From assembly GCA_019694465.1 (NCBI GenBank), contig JAIBBV010000041.1, forward strand, positions 1 through 36,209: DNA of 36,209 bases, given 5' to 3'. Source of the stretch: Oligoflexia bacterium (GTDB taxonomy: Bacteria; Bdellovibrionota_C; UBA2361; JAFLCA01). Position numbers and translations under genes: made by a program. The first letter of the stretch is position 1, and the number at the start of each line of letters is the position of its first letter. This document shows, piece after piece, positions 25,059 through 33,209 of this stretch. The notes beneath the pieces are model-generated. The model was not told where the DNA came from, did not search any database, and was given only the letters and a program-made list of their open reading frames with translations.

Positions 25059-26054
25059 ATGATCCCAGGGCAATCAAGAGATCGCGAGCAACCCTCGGAC
25101 CGAGAGCTAACTCGGCGTGGCGCACTTCTAGCAATCGCAGCTTTTCTAGCAGCACCAGCGATAACATGCACTCGCAAGGAAGACAGGAACGAGGAAGTAT
25201 TCCAGGACCTCAACGACTGCGCAACAAGCACAGAGCCAGTTTTAATAGAAACAAGGCACAGGGGCGCTAGCGCATCTATCTTAGTGGTTCCTTACGAGCA
25301 GCATCTACTTAGCACCCACCAACAGCACGCCATCACAGTTGCGCAGCTGACCCGACAGGGGCACACCGTCACTGTTGCAATGGAAAGCCTTCCCAATGGC
25401 CAACACGATGCACATGCAATTGAAGCTATGTATGGGCAATTTTTTCAAACTCCTAGCTGCACTATTGCTCCGCTTGAACTATACGAGGCCATGAGAACGG
25501 GAAGATCTCCGCGGGAAGTGCGTAATTTTGACGACTACCTTGAGATGAATCCAATCTTAAAGCTTTGTCATGCACGACCAGACATTGAACTAGTTGGCAT
25601 AGAGGACCCATCTCTGCTACTGGAACTAAATAAACTGTCAGCCGCAATTGGCTTAGTTGAATTAGCTCGCGAGAAATCACGATCTGGGCTAGAGGTAGAC
25701 CCTAAAGCATTAGACGCAGCCCGTCTTTCCCTTTCAAGCGAACTTGCGACTTTAGCGGCTACCTGCCCGCAGTCATCAGAGCTTATTCTTAGCTTGGCAG
25801 ATGAACGCCTGCTTTATTTTGCGGATCCGATACAATATCCACCGTACGGTGCAGCGCTAAAGAGAAAAGAAGCCTTAAACTCAGCTCGGGAGGCGGCCAT
25901 GATTGAAAACATCTGCCATCTCGCTAGAACTGGACATGGCGAAACAGTTTTCGTGATCATAGGCGCCGACCATCGTCAGGCTTTACTCGATGCTCTTAAA
26001 AGCCAGAATATTTCGCATATTTCATTTCGCCGCTCGTATCGGCAGGAGAATTAG
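25059..26054 (+). CDS. Exported TraB/ChaN-like (Tiki superfamily-like) protein
   Basis: The product has 331 residues from ATG 25059; TTG at 25023 is an in-frame alternative. Its N-terminus LTRRGALLAIAAFLAAPAI has a twin-arginine-like TRRxxLL motif and hydrophobic core, followed by Thr-Cys, which might be a weak lipobox. The body begins with ILVVPYEQHLL and a TVAMESL motif. It ends with REAAMIENICHLARTGHGET followed by VFVIIGADHRQALLDAL, the layout of TraB/GumN and ChaN proteins (Tiki superfamily: N-terminal His/Glu motif, C-terminal GAxH). Glu in AMESL and His in GADH would be the ligand or metal residues. Function in this superfamily ranges over protease-like and haem-binding roles, so none is assigned. 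Confidence 0.6.
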   Translation: MIPGQSRDREQPSDRELTRRGALLAIAAFLAAPAITCTRKEDRNEEVFQDLNDCATSTEPVLIETRHRGASASILVVPYEQHLLSTHQQHAITVAQLTRQGHTVTVAMESLPNGQHDAHAIEAMYGQFFQTPSCTIAPLELYEAMRTGRSPREVRNFDDYLEMNPILKLCHARPDIELVGIEDPSLLLELNKLSAAIGLVELAREKSRSGLEVDPKALDAARLSLSSELATLAATCPQSSELILSLADERLLYFADPIQYPPYGAALKRKEALNSAREAAMIENICHLARTGHGETVFVIIGADHRQALLDALKSQNISHISFRRSYRQEN

Positions 26055-26399
26055 GCTCCGCATTAAAAGCCAGCCATTTATTGCAGTTCGGAACTTCCAC
26101 AGTCGGGCCACGTAGAAGCTAACGCCACACGCCTCTGCAGCTAAATAGGCAAGCCCATGTGGACTTGGGGGCGGGGGCCAGAAAAATTACAATAAGGCAC
26201 CCTTTCGCGCACAGAAAAGTGTCTAATACTATTTCGTTTAAGAATCCCAGTTAGATGTCATGGATTGATGCCGCCCTACTATACGCTGTGGTTTTGGCCG
26301 CCACTAATGTTGGCAATGCTGAGGATTCAAACGAACCAATAACGTAAGGCAATCACCGACACTGATCATGACAGCCCAACAACAACCAACCATCTGCAT
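26055..26399. other. Intergenic stretch between convergent genes
   Basis: These 345 bp contain no gene I can support. A 30-codon frame at 26255-26347 (plus; MSWIDAALLYAVVLAATNVG...) has a signal-like hydrophobic start but no ribosome site. No strong terminator was seen. Confidence 0.45.
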
Positions 26400-26831
26400 C
26401 TATTTAGAACTTATCCATGGATATGGCAAACAAGGCCAAGCGCTTAAGCCATATGAGCCCAGGTCTAGGTATTGCCCGCCTGAAGCGGCTTGAAATACAT
26501 CCTCCCCCTCCCCTGAAGGTAGGATCGTGCCAGTCCACGCAGAATCAGGAGCCGTATAGAGAGGCGGTGTACCCTCAGTTTGCGTGACTACGCCAACTGT
26601 AACCACACTCCAGCGCCGATATGGATAGGGCTGCCCATTGTGATCGCAAATTGCGTAAAAGGTTTTGCCATCAATCTTCACAATCATCATTCTTGGATCA
26701 TTGGGGGGAGGATTTCCCAGGGTTTTGAAACGATGAACTGAAACTGTTGGCACTTGAGCTGCTGCTATGCTGCTATTAAAAACTGCAACGATAGTTAGAA
26801 GACCTAGACACGTTAATCTAAAAAATTTCAT
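26400..26831 (-). CDS. Hypothetical small secreted protein
   Basis: This 143-residue protein (from ATG 26831, with GGGGA six bases upstream; the frame is also open from GTG 26843) is not recognised. The signal peptide core is LTCLGLLTIVAVFNSSIAAA, cut near AQ. The mature protein is Pro/Gly/Tyr-rich and beta-like, with two Cys (AICDHNG and AWPCLPY) that may pair. It has no membrane anchor or catalytic motif. It belongs to the run of exported, unrecognised proteins between 16.9 and 27.6 kb, and stands alone on the minus strand. Confidence 0.62.
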   Translation of the reverse strand: MKFFRLTCLGLLTIVAVFNSSIAAAQVPTVSVHRFKTLGNPPPNDPRMMIVKIDGKTFYAICDHNGQPYPYRRWSVVTVGVVTQTEGTPPLYTAPDSAWTGTILPSGEGEDVFQAASGGQYLDLGSYGLSAWPCLPYPWISSK

Positions 26832-27106
26832 ATGCATCCCCACTATAAATTCTCACCAACCACCACCAATGCATTTTTCTGAGACCAGATCTCAACGTGC
26901 AGCAAGGAGGTCTGAAGGTCCAAAGCAATGTGCATGCCACCATCAGCAAAGGCCAACTTGATCGGGTTTAAGAAAAATTCCTAGTTGGTAATTTACTCAA
27001 GCATGTGAAATCACATGTGGGGTGTCGACAGCTCTAGAACTTAGTTCCTGTGACCAAACACAAGTTGTCATGCTTTTGCTGCATTGAGGACTGCGTGCGA
27101 TGTTCG

Positions 27107-27135
27107 AAAGAAGTGACTATCTCGGTCACTTCTTT
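27107..27135 (-). terminator. Intrinsic terminator overlapping a stop codon
   Basis: An 11-bp perfect stem (AAAGAAGTGAC / GTCACTTCTTT) with a 7-base loop lies at the 3' end of the minus-strand gene ending at 27126. The gene's last Lys codons and TGA form the 5' arm. On the plus strand the same stem is followed by more T residues, so it may work in both directions. Confidence 0.75.
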
Positions 27136-27626
27136 TTCTTATCTTCCTTAGCGCCCTTGCCGGCCTCTTTGCCTCCGGCCTCAGCAGCAGGGGTCTGGCT
27201 GGCGCTTAAAAGCTCACTACACTTTGGCTCAGAGCTAGCCACGGACTCACACAACCCCTGCTTTGACTTGCAATCATTTGCAATCGCGGTTTCGAGTCCC
27301 TTGCGCGCTGCGAAGCTCATATTCTGAATTTGAGTACCCATGGCAGCGTACTTGGCTGCCACACAATCAGCTTCGCTTTCGTGCTCGCGCTTACAAGCGG
27401 CAAGCACTTTGGGCTTTTCTGACTCCACAAAACCAGCCAAGGCAGCCTTAGCTGCTGCTTCATCAGCCCCACGGGCTTCAAGCCCACGATAGAAAATCGT
27501 CGCTGGGGTCTGCTCCTTTTCTCTTTTTAGTAGATAGTTCACGTCTGCACGACAGATATGCTCCGCCTCAGCAAGAGAAACCAATCCAATCGAAAGCAGC
27601 GCCGTGAGACCAAAAAGTCGAATCAT
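27126..27626 (-). CDS. Hypothetical periplasmic protein with poly-Lys C-terminus
   Basis: This protein has 166 residues from ATG 27626; the frame is open from GTG 27644, and neither start has a convincing ribosome site. It is not recognised. The signal peptide core LFGLTALLSIGLVSLAEAE is cut near AEA. The mature part is helical and Ala/Glu/Lys-rich, with about six Cys spaced through it (ICRAD, LAACKRE, ADCVA, NDCKS, GLCES, PKCSELL), typical of a small helical disulfide protein. The tail is low complexity (AAEAGGKEAGKGAKEDKKKK). The last codons double as the 5' arm of the terminator at 27107-27135. Confidence 0.7.
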   Translation of the reverse strand: MIRLFGLTALLSIGLVSLAEAEHICRADVNYLLKREKEQTPATIFYRGLEARGADEAAAKAALAGFVESEKPKVLAACKREHESEADCVAAKYAAMGTQIQNMSFAARKGLETAIANDCKSKQGLCESVASSEPKCSELLSASQTPAAEAGGKEAGKGAKEDKKKK

Positions 27627-27777
27627 TGTGGCAGCATAGCGCACTCACTGCAGGGGCGAAACTATTGAAATTCCTTGCAAATTTAAACGACTAAAATTCT
27701 TGGGGCAGCGCATGAATAAAAATACGGCAGTGGCGTCATAGACTTTGAGCACGGTAAGTAAGCAATTAGGTTGTTTT

Positions 27778-28128
27778 ATGGACTCAAACGCAGCATCAAA
27801 TTTACCAAGTGTAGATGACGAAGGGTTGGCTCTATTTGGAGTACCGAACCAGACAGGAACGCCGGAAAGGCGCCTGTTAACGGCGATACTGGAAAGAGCA
27901 ATCCTCGACTTCGTCGGGAACGACAAAGTTGAAATGGACGACGCACAAACTTGGATATTCGAAGCGGCTCAGGATACTGACCCTAGCCCCTTCAGTTTCG
28001 CATGGCTGTGCCGTGAATTGGATTTGAACCCTATGTTTATAGCGTCAAAAATCAAGGAAATGCCAAAGCGAGGCAAGAGTCGCATTGCTCCTTGGTATTC
28101 AATGAAGCCGAAGCAAAGGGTTGCATAA
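27778..28128 (+). CDS. Small hypothetical protein (unnamed conserved type)
   Basis: This is a 116-residue cytoplasmic protein from ATG 27778, with TTAGG about seven bases before; an upstream start at 27745 has no ribosome site. The sequence pattern PERRLLTAILERAILDFVG, then an acidic residue and W (AQTWIFEAAQDTDPSPFSFA) and WLCRELDLNPMFI, resembles a common small family of unknown function. I recall that family from deltaproteobacterial genomes (EAExWI ... FSFxxICExLGLDPxYxRxxL). The C-terminal half could be a helix-turn-helix-like helical unit, which is only an impression. It stands alone, ended by a very strong terminator 42 bp downstream. Confidence 0.7.
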   Translation: MDSNAASNLPSVDDEGLALFGVPNQTGTPERRLLTAILERAILDFVGNDKVEMDDAQTWIFEAAQDTDPSPFSFAWLCRELDLNPMFIASKIKEMPKRGKSRIAPWYSMKPKQRVA

Positions 28129-28169
28129 AGATACTGTTCTCCTCAACTAACATAGACATTGCACACCGG

Positions 28170-28207
28170 ACCTGGTCTTGAAGAAATTCAAGACCAGGTT
28201 CTTTTTT
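28170..28207 (+). terminator. Strong intrinsic terminator
   Basis: A 13-bp perfect stem (ACCTGGTCTTGAA / TTCAAGACCAGGT) with a GAAA tetraloop is followed by TCTTTTTT. It ends the transcript of the small gene 27778-28128. It is the clearest terminator in the window. Confidence 0.92.
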
Positions 28208-28463
28208 GAGGTGTGATTTAAATTAGGGTGTTTCAGACTAGAGGCGGTCACATAGATGCTTAAGGCGAAGCCTACTTAGTATTGCGAGACAGATTTTTCG
28301 GACGTGGCAATCCACAAGCCCTGTTCCTAGCCCATTTTTGAGAGGGATTCTAGCAGCGAACCAATGGCTACTAAGAGCGCTTAACAAAGTGAAGGCATAA
28401 TCTATCAGGCGCAAGAATCATAGAACCTTCCTGCGCTCAAACCAAAATTTTGGCGAAATACCC
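28208..28463. other. Gene-free stretch after the strong terminator
   Basis: About 255 bp between the terminator and the end of the next, convergent gene contain no frame, repeat or hairpin I could support. Confidence 0.5.
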
Positions 28464-29057
28464 TTAATGTATCACTCTCAGGGTCGCAGTTCGAGCCGCC
28501 GAACCTGGCGATTTATGCGCCAATAGCTCACCCAGTAGCAATGGTGATGAGATCCTCTCACGTGGCCCCTTGTCAGTTCCGCGGCGGCGCGCCACTTCAT
28601 GCGACAATACTTGAGCAAACCCCATGCGTCGTGCCACTCCATCACGTGGGGCCAAATGCCACAGGATCCCAAACGGCAAGGCCAAGCACAAAGTAAGGCC
28701 GAATGAAGAGATTAGTGAAGCGCCTTTTGAAGCCGAGGCCAAGCCAACCCCGATAGCTGCGCAGAGACCTAGGGAGGATATCAAAATCCAACGAATCCCC
28801 TGTGATCGGCGCGCGATATAAAGCTTATCTTCCCCAACATCCAGATCTAACAAGTCCTCCAGATACGACTCCAGCACCTCAACAGGCACGAAGCTAACTC
28901 CTTCTCGAAAATGAGTGAAGGATGAAAATGAACCGTATCCATAGCGGCGCACTGAGGTCTCGTACTTTAGCAACTCGCCACCAATGCACGCATACTGCGA
29001 CATCAGCTTATTGCACCCACCGAATGGATGGCTAGGTTGTTCTGGTTCCTGACTCAT
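28464..29057 (-). CDS. Hypothetical membrane protein, two helices
   Basis: This protein has 197 residues from ATG 29057; a GTG two codons upstream is possible, and no clear ribosome site exists. It is not recognised. Residues about 1-85 form an acidic soluble domain with Gly/Tyr-rich parts (YETSVRRYGYGSFSSFTHFR). Two adjacent hydrophobic helices follow: about 91-110 (WILISSLGLCAAIGVGLA) and about 115-137 (SLISSFGLTLCLALPFGILW). The basic, Arg-rich C-terminus (about 138-197, MGFAQVLSHEVARRRG) would face the cytoplasm. This hairpin-in-membrane layout is common among small uncharacterised proteins. The gene is separated by about 400 bp from fumC, which lies upstream on the same strand. Confidence 0.65.
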   Translation of the reverse strand: MSQEPEQPSHPFGGCNKLMSQYACIGGELLKYETSVRRYGYGSFSSFTHFREGVSFVPVEVLESYLEDLLDLDVGEDKLYIARRSQGIRWILISSLGLCAAIGVGLASASKGASLISSFGLTLCLALPFGILWHLAPRDGVARRMGFAQVLSHEVARRRGTDKGPRERISSPLLLGELLAHKSPGSAARTATLRVIH

Positions 29058-29468
29058 ATGCACATTCTAGCTAAGAGCCCAGCTTGTGCAACGAAAGAAG
29101 ACAAATTAGCTGCCAAGCCCGGGCGCAACTGGATATTTTGGAGAATGAAAGTGCCAAAAGCTTAGCAGTATAAGTATACCTAGCGGCTACGGCGAGACCT
29201 GACTCGCACCGGCGCTTTAGGCACAAAGAGATGATAACCTACTTGCTCTATAAACCTGGCAAAACGCTCTAAAATCTTTCTCATTGTTCCACTCTAACAG
29301 GCCTGGTGGCGGTAACGAAATCAAAATAGGCCCATACTATAAGGGTCCGACTCTGCATTGAGTATCGGCAGAAATTGTGGACTTATTGAGAGCAATGCTT
29401 AGGGTAGCTGCATTTACGCCTATTATCAGCTAGTTGCCTAAAGCTACTAAAAGGCGGCCTTTAAATCC
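29058..29468. other. Intergenic stretch downstream of fumC
   Basis: These are 411 bp without a supportable gene. A small inverted repeat GTATA-AG-TATAC is at 29168-29179, upstream of the minus-strand membrane protein gene, and contains a TATACT hexamer that could be its -10. A 5-bp stem AAAGG/CCTTT near 29450, just after the fumC stop, is too weak to call a terminator. Confidence 0.45.
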
Positions 29469-30854
29469 TTAAAGCCCAGGTTTGGTCATCGCCATAAGGT
29501 CAAGTACACGCGCCAACTCTGCCTCTGGCAGCACCTTCATCTCACGGGCAGTTTCTCGAACAGTCTTGTTTTCACTGAAGGCCTTCTTCGCCACCTTGGC
29601 TGCCAAATCATAACCAATCTTGGGCGCCAGCGAAGTACAAGTTGCCAAGCTCTTTTCTGCATACTCTAGGCACTTGGCGCGGTCTGCCTCGATGCCAAGC
29701 ACACACTTATCGCAGAAATTAGCTGCCCCAGCTGCCAGCAGTTCAATCGCTTGAAGCAAATTGTAGCCAAGCACTGGCAGCATCACATTTAATTCGAAAT
29801 TCCCATGCTGACCACATACATTAATGCATGCATCATTACCAAACACATGCGCACATACCATCATCATGGATTCGCAAATTACAGGATTCACCTTGGCCGG
29901 CATGATACTTGAGCCAGGCTGGGTTTCTGGCAACGTAATTTCGGCCAAGCTGCAGCGCGGTCCCGATGAGAGCCAACGCAGATCATTCGCTATCTTCATT
30001 AAGGAGCAGGCTATCGTCTTTAGCTGCCCACTCATCTCGACAGCCGCGTCACGTGCCCCCTGAGCCTCGAAATGATTGCGCGCTTCAACAAAAGGACAAT
30101 CGCTCATGGCTGCGATGTGCTTAATAGCAGTCTTGGCAAAGTCGGGGTGCGTATTTAAGCCAGTACCAACAGCTGTGCCCCCCAAAGCTAACTCCGCTAG
30201 CATCGGCAAAGAACGCTTGACGCGATCAACAGCGTAGCCCACCTGCGCTGCATAACCGCTCAATTCCTGGCCCAAAGTGATAGGGGTAGCATCCTGAAGA
30301 TGCGTGCGCCCGGACTTGACGACATCCTGGAATTGACGAGCCTTTGACTGCAGCGCCTTATGCAATTTTTCTAAGGCCGGAATCAGTTCACGCTGACAAG
30401 CCTCGTAAGCCGAAATATGAATTGCAGTCGGAATTACGTCGTTAGACGACTGACACATGTTTACATGATCGTTGGGGTGAATAAGATTTTTGTCGCCACG
30501 CTTGCCACCAAGTAGCTCAATCGCCCTGTTGGAGATAACTTCATTAGCATTCATGTTGGTTGAAGTGCCGCTACCGGTCTGGAAAATATCGACTACAAAA
30601 TGCGCATCTAGCTTGCCTACAAGCACTTCATCGGCGGCTTTAGAAATGGCGTCAGCCTTATCGGCTGGCACCAATTCAAGCTCTTTGTTGGCCATTGCCG
30701 CTGCCTTCTTGATCATGCCCAAAGCACGAATGAAACGACGAGAAAAACGCAGCGGACTAACCGGAAAATTCAGCACAGCGCGCTGCGTCGATGCTCCGTA
30801 TAGAGCATCTTCTGGAACCTGCATCTCGCCCATGGAATCTTTCTCGATACGCAT
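29469..30854 (-). CDS. fumC: Class II fumarate hydratase
   Basis: This cytosolic, iron-independent enzyme interconverts fumarate and L-malate in the citric acid cycle. The 461 residues are the usual length. The family blocks are all present: GSGTSTNMNANEVISNRA near 92-109, HPNDHVNMCQSSNDVIPTA near 125-143 (SSND substrate contacts), GRTHLQDATP near 181-190, and the superfamily signature GSSIMPAKVNP near 313-323 with the flexible catalytic serine loop. Aspartase shares this fold, but the early QTGSGTSTNMNANE and the TH-x-QDA-x-P block are the fumarase form. GAGG lies about eleven bases before the ATG. The upstream region is rich in hairpins and includes a possible -10 (TACAAT on the minus strand at 30977-30972). 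Confidence 0.95.
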   Translation of the reverse strand: MRIEKDSMGEMQVPEDALYGASTQRAVLNFPVSPLRFSRRFIRALGMIKKAAAMANKELELVPADKADAISKAADEVLVGKLDAHFVVDIFQTGSGTSTNMNANEVISNRAIELLGGKRGDKNLIHPNDHVNMCQSSNDVIPTAIHISAYEACQRELIPALEKLHKALQSKARQFQDVVKSGRTHLQDATPITLGQELSGYAAQVGYAVDRVKRSLPMLAELALGGTAVGTGLNTHPDFAKTAIKHIAAMSDCPFVEARNHFEAQGARDAAVEMSGQLKTIACSLMKIANDLRWLSSGPRCSLAEITLPETQPGSSIMPAKVNPVICESMMMVCAHVFGNDACINVCGQHGNFELNVMLPVLGYNLLQAIELLAAGAANFCDKCVLGIEADRAKCLEYAEKSLATCTSLAPKIGYDLAAKVAKKAFSENKTVRETAREMKVLPEAELARVLDLMAMTKPGL

Positions 30855-30904
30855 ACTGAATCAACCTCAAAAAGTGTTGGAGCAGATCACAAGTGACACC
30901 ACAA

Positions 30905-30926
30905 AGCCCTCTTAGGGCTGATTTTT
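30905..30926 (+). terminator. Intrinsic-terminator-like hairpin in the fumC leader (plus strand)
   Basis: AGCCCT-CTT-AGGGCT is followed by GATTTTT on the plus strand. The stem lies 50-65 bp upstream of the fumC start, on the strand opposite fumC, with no plus-strand gene before it. On the minus strand the stem is followed by TTGTGG only, so it would be a leader hairpin for fumC and not a good terminator. Confidence 0.5.
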
Positions 30927-30948
30927 ACGTCATCACTCATGCAACGCA

Positions 30949-30966
30949 CCCGTAACCATTTACGGG
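30949..30966. repeat. Perfect 7-bp hairpin upstream of fumC
   Basis: CCCGTAA-CCAT-TTACGGG forms a perfect stem-loop. It overlaps the expected transcription start if the TACAAT at 30977-30972 (minus strand) is the fumC -10 element. No U tract follows on either strand. Confidence 0.55.
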
Positions 30967-31039
30967 GGTAAATTGTATAGTGATTGGTGGTAATTGAAAC
31001 GGTAAAAAATTTCATAAAAAACATCTGTCTTTCTCTTGT

Positions 31040-31147
31040 CGTCCCCTAATCGGGGACGGCCAATTATGTGAACAGTTCGCCTCAATCGCCCTCGCTTCGC
31101 TAGACGCGAATCGACCCCGTGAGGGGTCACAGAATATCTCCTGTGAC
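31040..31147. other. Array of four consecutive hairpins, possible structured RNA
   Basis: Within 108 bp there are four perfect inverted repeats: CGTCCCC/GGGGACG (31040-31058, 5-base loop), TTCGC/GCGAA (31096-31110), GACCCC/GGGGTC (31113-31128, GTGA tetraloop) and GTCACAG/CTGTGAC (31126-31147, 8-base loop), the last two overlapping by three bases. They lie in the 459-bp region between divergent fumC and the HDOD gene. I match them to no known RNA family. The overlapping 81-codon frame on the minus strand (30960-31205) looks accidental. Confidence 0.5.
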
Positions 31148-31313
31148 TCACGTATTTCTTGTGATCCGCTGTGAATCCATACATGCGCCCTACACTATCC
31201 CTCACTTTCGAGTAGATCCAGGGGATTAAGGTTATTTGCGAGCCTGCCGACTGTACTAAGTAAGGGAAGAAGGTAGGGCATTAACTTATTGAAATTATTG
31301 CCCGATCAATCAC

Positions 31314-33023
31314 ATGAGCGACGACAAGGGTCACAGCCCAAACGAGGAGAACTCAAACGATACGGGCGCCGAAGGCGGCCGCGTAGCCGGACGCCCATTT
31401 TCTATCCTCATGCCAGCTGATTTGCCAGTTTGGCAGGAAGCGCGGCGCTTAGTAACAGACAAGAATATACGCGTTGAAGATCTGGCAATTGTCGCGGCGC
31501 AGGATCCTGCAATCGTGATCGAACTGCTGCGTACATCTAACGCCATGTTCTTCTCTGGTGGACGTTCACCGATCACTTCCGTAAAAACAGCTATAGTACG
31601 GCTTGGCTCCGATGTGGTCCTAGAAACCCTGGACAAGATGAAGGAGCGCCAACCGCTTGAAAATGAAGATATCAAGCATTGGTTTGATATGCACCGCAAT
31701 AGGTGCAAGCGTACTTCGATTGTTGCCACTATATTAGCCGAGGCCTTAGCACGCACGCTTGTGGATGATTGCCAAGCGGTGGGCTTGTTTATGTTCGTGG
31801 GTGAAATGCTAGCTGTACTTCACCTTGGCGAAACATACACTAAATTAGCCGAAGACCTATCACGCAGCGGAATCAACTACCGACTTGCTCAGGATCACAA
31901 GTTTGACGTCGAGAAGATGGGCGTAACCTATCTGCGACGCCACGGCGTACCCGAAGCTTTGCTATTCGTACTTGACCGCGATGCACGCGCGCGTACCCCG
32001 GATCGCGCAATAATGAAGCCACTTTGCCAAGCGGCTGCAGAAATGGTCGATGCTTTCGATAATAATCGCTGGGAAAAGCTGGCACCTGGCAAAACCTTGG
32101 CGCCCAAGAGTGCCTTGCGCATGCTTCAAATGAACGAAGCGCAATATCTTAGAATTTACGAACGCGTATCAGAGTACCTCTTCTCGTTACGGATGCTCGA
32201 GGAGAAGAAAAAGCAGGAAGCCCTGCTAGGCGCAGCTCCCGGCACAGAACAACCGGCTGCACAGGCCTCAAAGCCCGAGACTTCTGAACAATCCGCTCTG
32301 CAAAATGAAATCAGTAGCATCATCAAAGGTACTCCAGCAGCGCCACAGCAGTCCGCTCCCGCGGAAAAGCCCAAGGCAGTAGCACCAGCCGAAGCGCCAA
32401 AGAAGCCTGCGCCAACCACCGTAATTAAAGAAACTAACGAGAAGCTAAACGAACAATTCAATCTAAAGCCAAGCGCGCCGCAGTCCAAAGTTGTACCCCG
32501 CGTGGAGAAGAAAGCCGAACTCAAAGAGCCGCCAAAACTGCGCACTAGCGCTGGAAATCAGATTGTTAATAACTTTTCCAGCATCTGCGGAGATGCAAAG
32601 ACGAGCGAAGAGCTACTAACTGGGCTGCTACAGATGTTAGTAGATAAGGGCCCATTTGAAAAATCCGCCATTATTGTAGTTTCTAAGGACCGCAGCAAAG
32701 CGATAGTCGTAGCCGCGCGCGGCCCAAATATCGGCAACGGGCAGACCATAGAGCTAACCGACCCGCTAAATCCATTAGCGCAGTGTTTCTCGAAAGTTCA
32801 GTCTTTTGGAAACAAAGAAGCAGCCTGCTCACCCTTTGGCAGCAAGGCTTTCGCACTCTCTCCGATTGACGCCGATCATGACACCCCGGTTGCCCTGTAT
32901 GCCGATTGCGGCAACAATAATTCATTAACTTTCGAAGCGCGTCGCGTGTTTCGCACAGTAGTTGAGCTGCTAAACCAGAAGCTTCCGCAAATTCCTGGCG
33001 GAATCCCGGTTGAAATAGGCTAG
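31314..33023 (+). CDS. HDOD domain signalling protein
   Basis: This is a 569-residue cytoplasmic protein. An acidic disordered N-terminus (1-28) precedes an HDOD domain at about 30-290 (LPVWQEARRLVTDKNIRVED, LAIVAAQDPAIVIELLRTSN, SPITSVKTAIVRLGSDVVLE). HDOD is a degenerate, non-catalytic relative of HD phosphohydrolases, used in bacterial signalling and regulation. A long Ala/Pro/Lys/Gln-rich linker follows (about 300-410), then a C-terminal globular region (about 415-560, SSICGDAKTSEELLTGLLQM ... FEKSAIIVVSKD) with a GAF-like pattern. No ribosome site is visible before the ATG at 31314. It leads a plus-strand run with the OmpH/Skp and SseB-family genes, although 186 bp separate it from them. 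Confidence 0.85.
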   Translation: MSDDKGHSPNEENSNDTGAEGGRVAGRPFSILMPADLPVWQEARRLVTDKNIRVEDLAIVAAQDPAIVIELLRTSNAMFFSGGRSPITSVKTAIVRLGSDVVLETLDKMKERQPLENEDIKHWFDMHRNRCKRTSIVATILAEALARTLVDDCQAVGLFMFVGEMLAVLHLGETYTKLAEDLSRSGINYRLAQDHKFDVEKMGVTYLRRHGVPEALLFVLDRDARARTPDRAIMKPLCQAAAEMVDAFDNNRWEKLAPGKTLAPKSALRMLQMNEAQYLRIYERVSEYLFSLRMLEEKKKQEALLGAAPGTEQPAAQASKPETSEQSALQNEISSIIKGTPAAPQQSAPAEKPKAVAPAEAPKKPAPTTVIKETNEKLNEQFNLKPSAPQSKVVPRVEKKAELKEPPKLRTSAGNQIVNNFSSICGDAKTSEELLTGLLQMLVDKGPFEKSAIIVVSKDRSKAIVVAARGPNIGNGQTIELTDPLNPLAQCFSKVQSFGNKEAACSPFGSKAFALSPIDADHDTPVALYADCGNNNSLTFEARRVFRTVVELLNQKLPQIPGGIPVEIG

Positions 33024-33209
33024 GAGCCTGTAGCCAAGTATAAGCATCACTATGCTACAGCCTCTAAGGCGCTAGGCACAATTTTCTACAAACCATCGCA
33101 ATATTCGAGGATTTAGGGTACAAGTACTCTAACTCCGGGGCACATTCAAAAGGGGTCATAGCTCATTTGAAAATTACTGCCCTGCCTCTTTCCTTCAAGG
33201 ATATGTCGT

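Noticed and set aside
26255..26347. 30-codon frame with hydrophobic start
   Set aside because: No ribosome site and too short to judge; left as a note only.
30960..31205. 81-codon minus-strand frame in the hairpin-rich region
   Set aside because: Very basic composition, no ribosome site of note, no family resemblance, and its bases are better explained by the inverted repeats.
33026..33070. Imperfect inverted repeat (CTGTAGC/GCTACAG) after the HDOD gene as a terminator
   Set aside because: 19-base loop, one mismatch and no T tract follow; could be chance.
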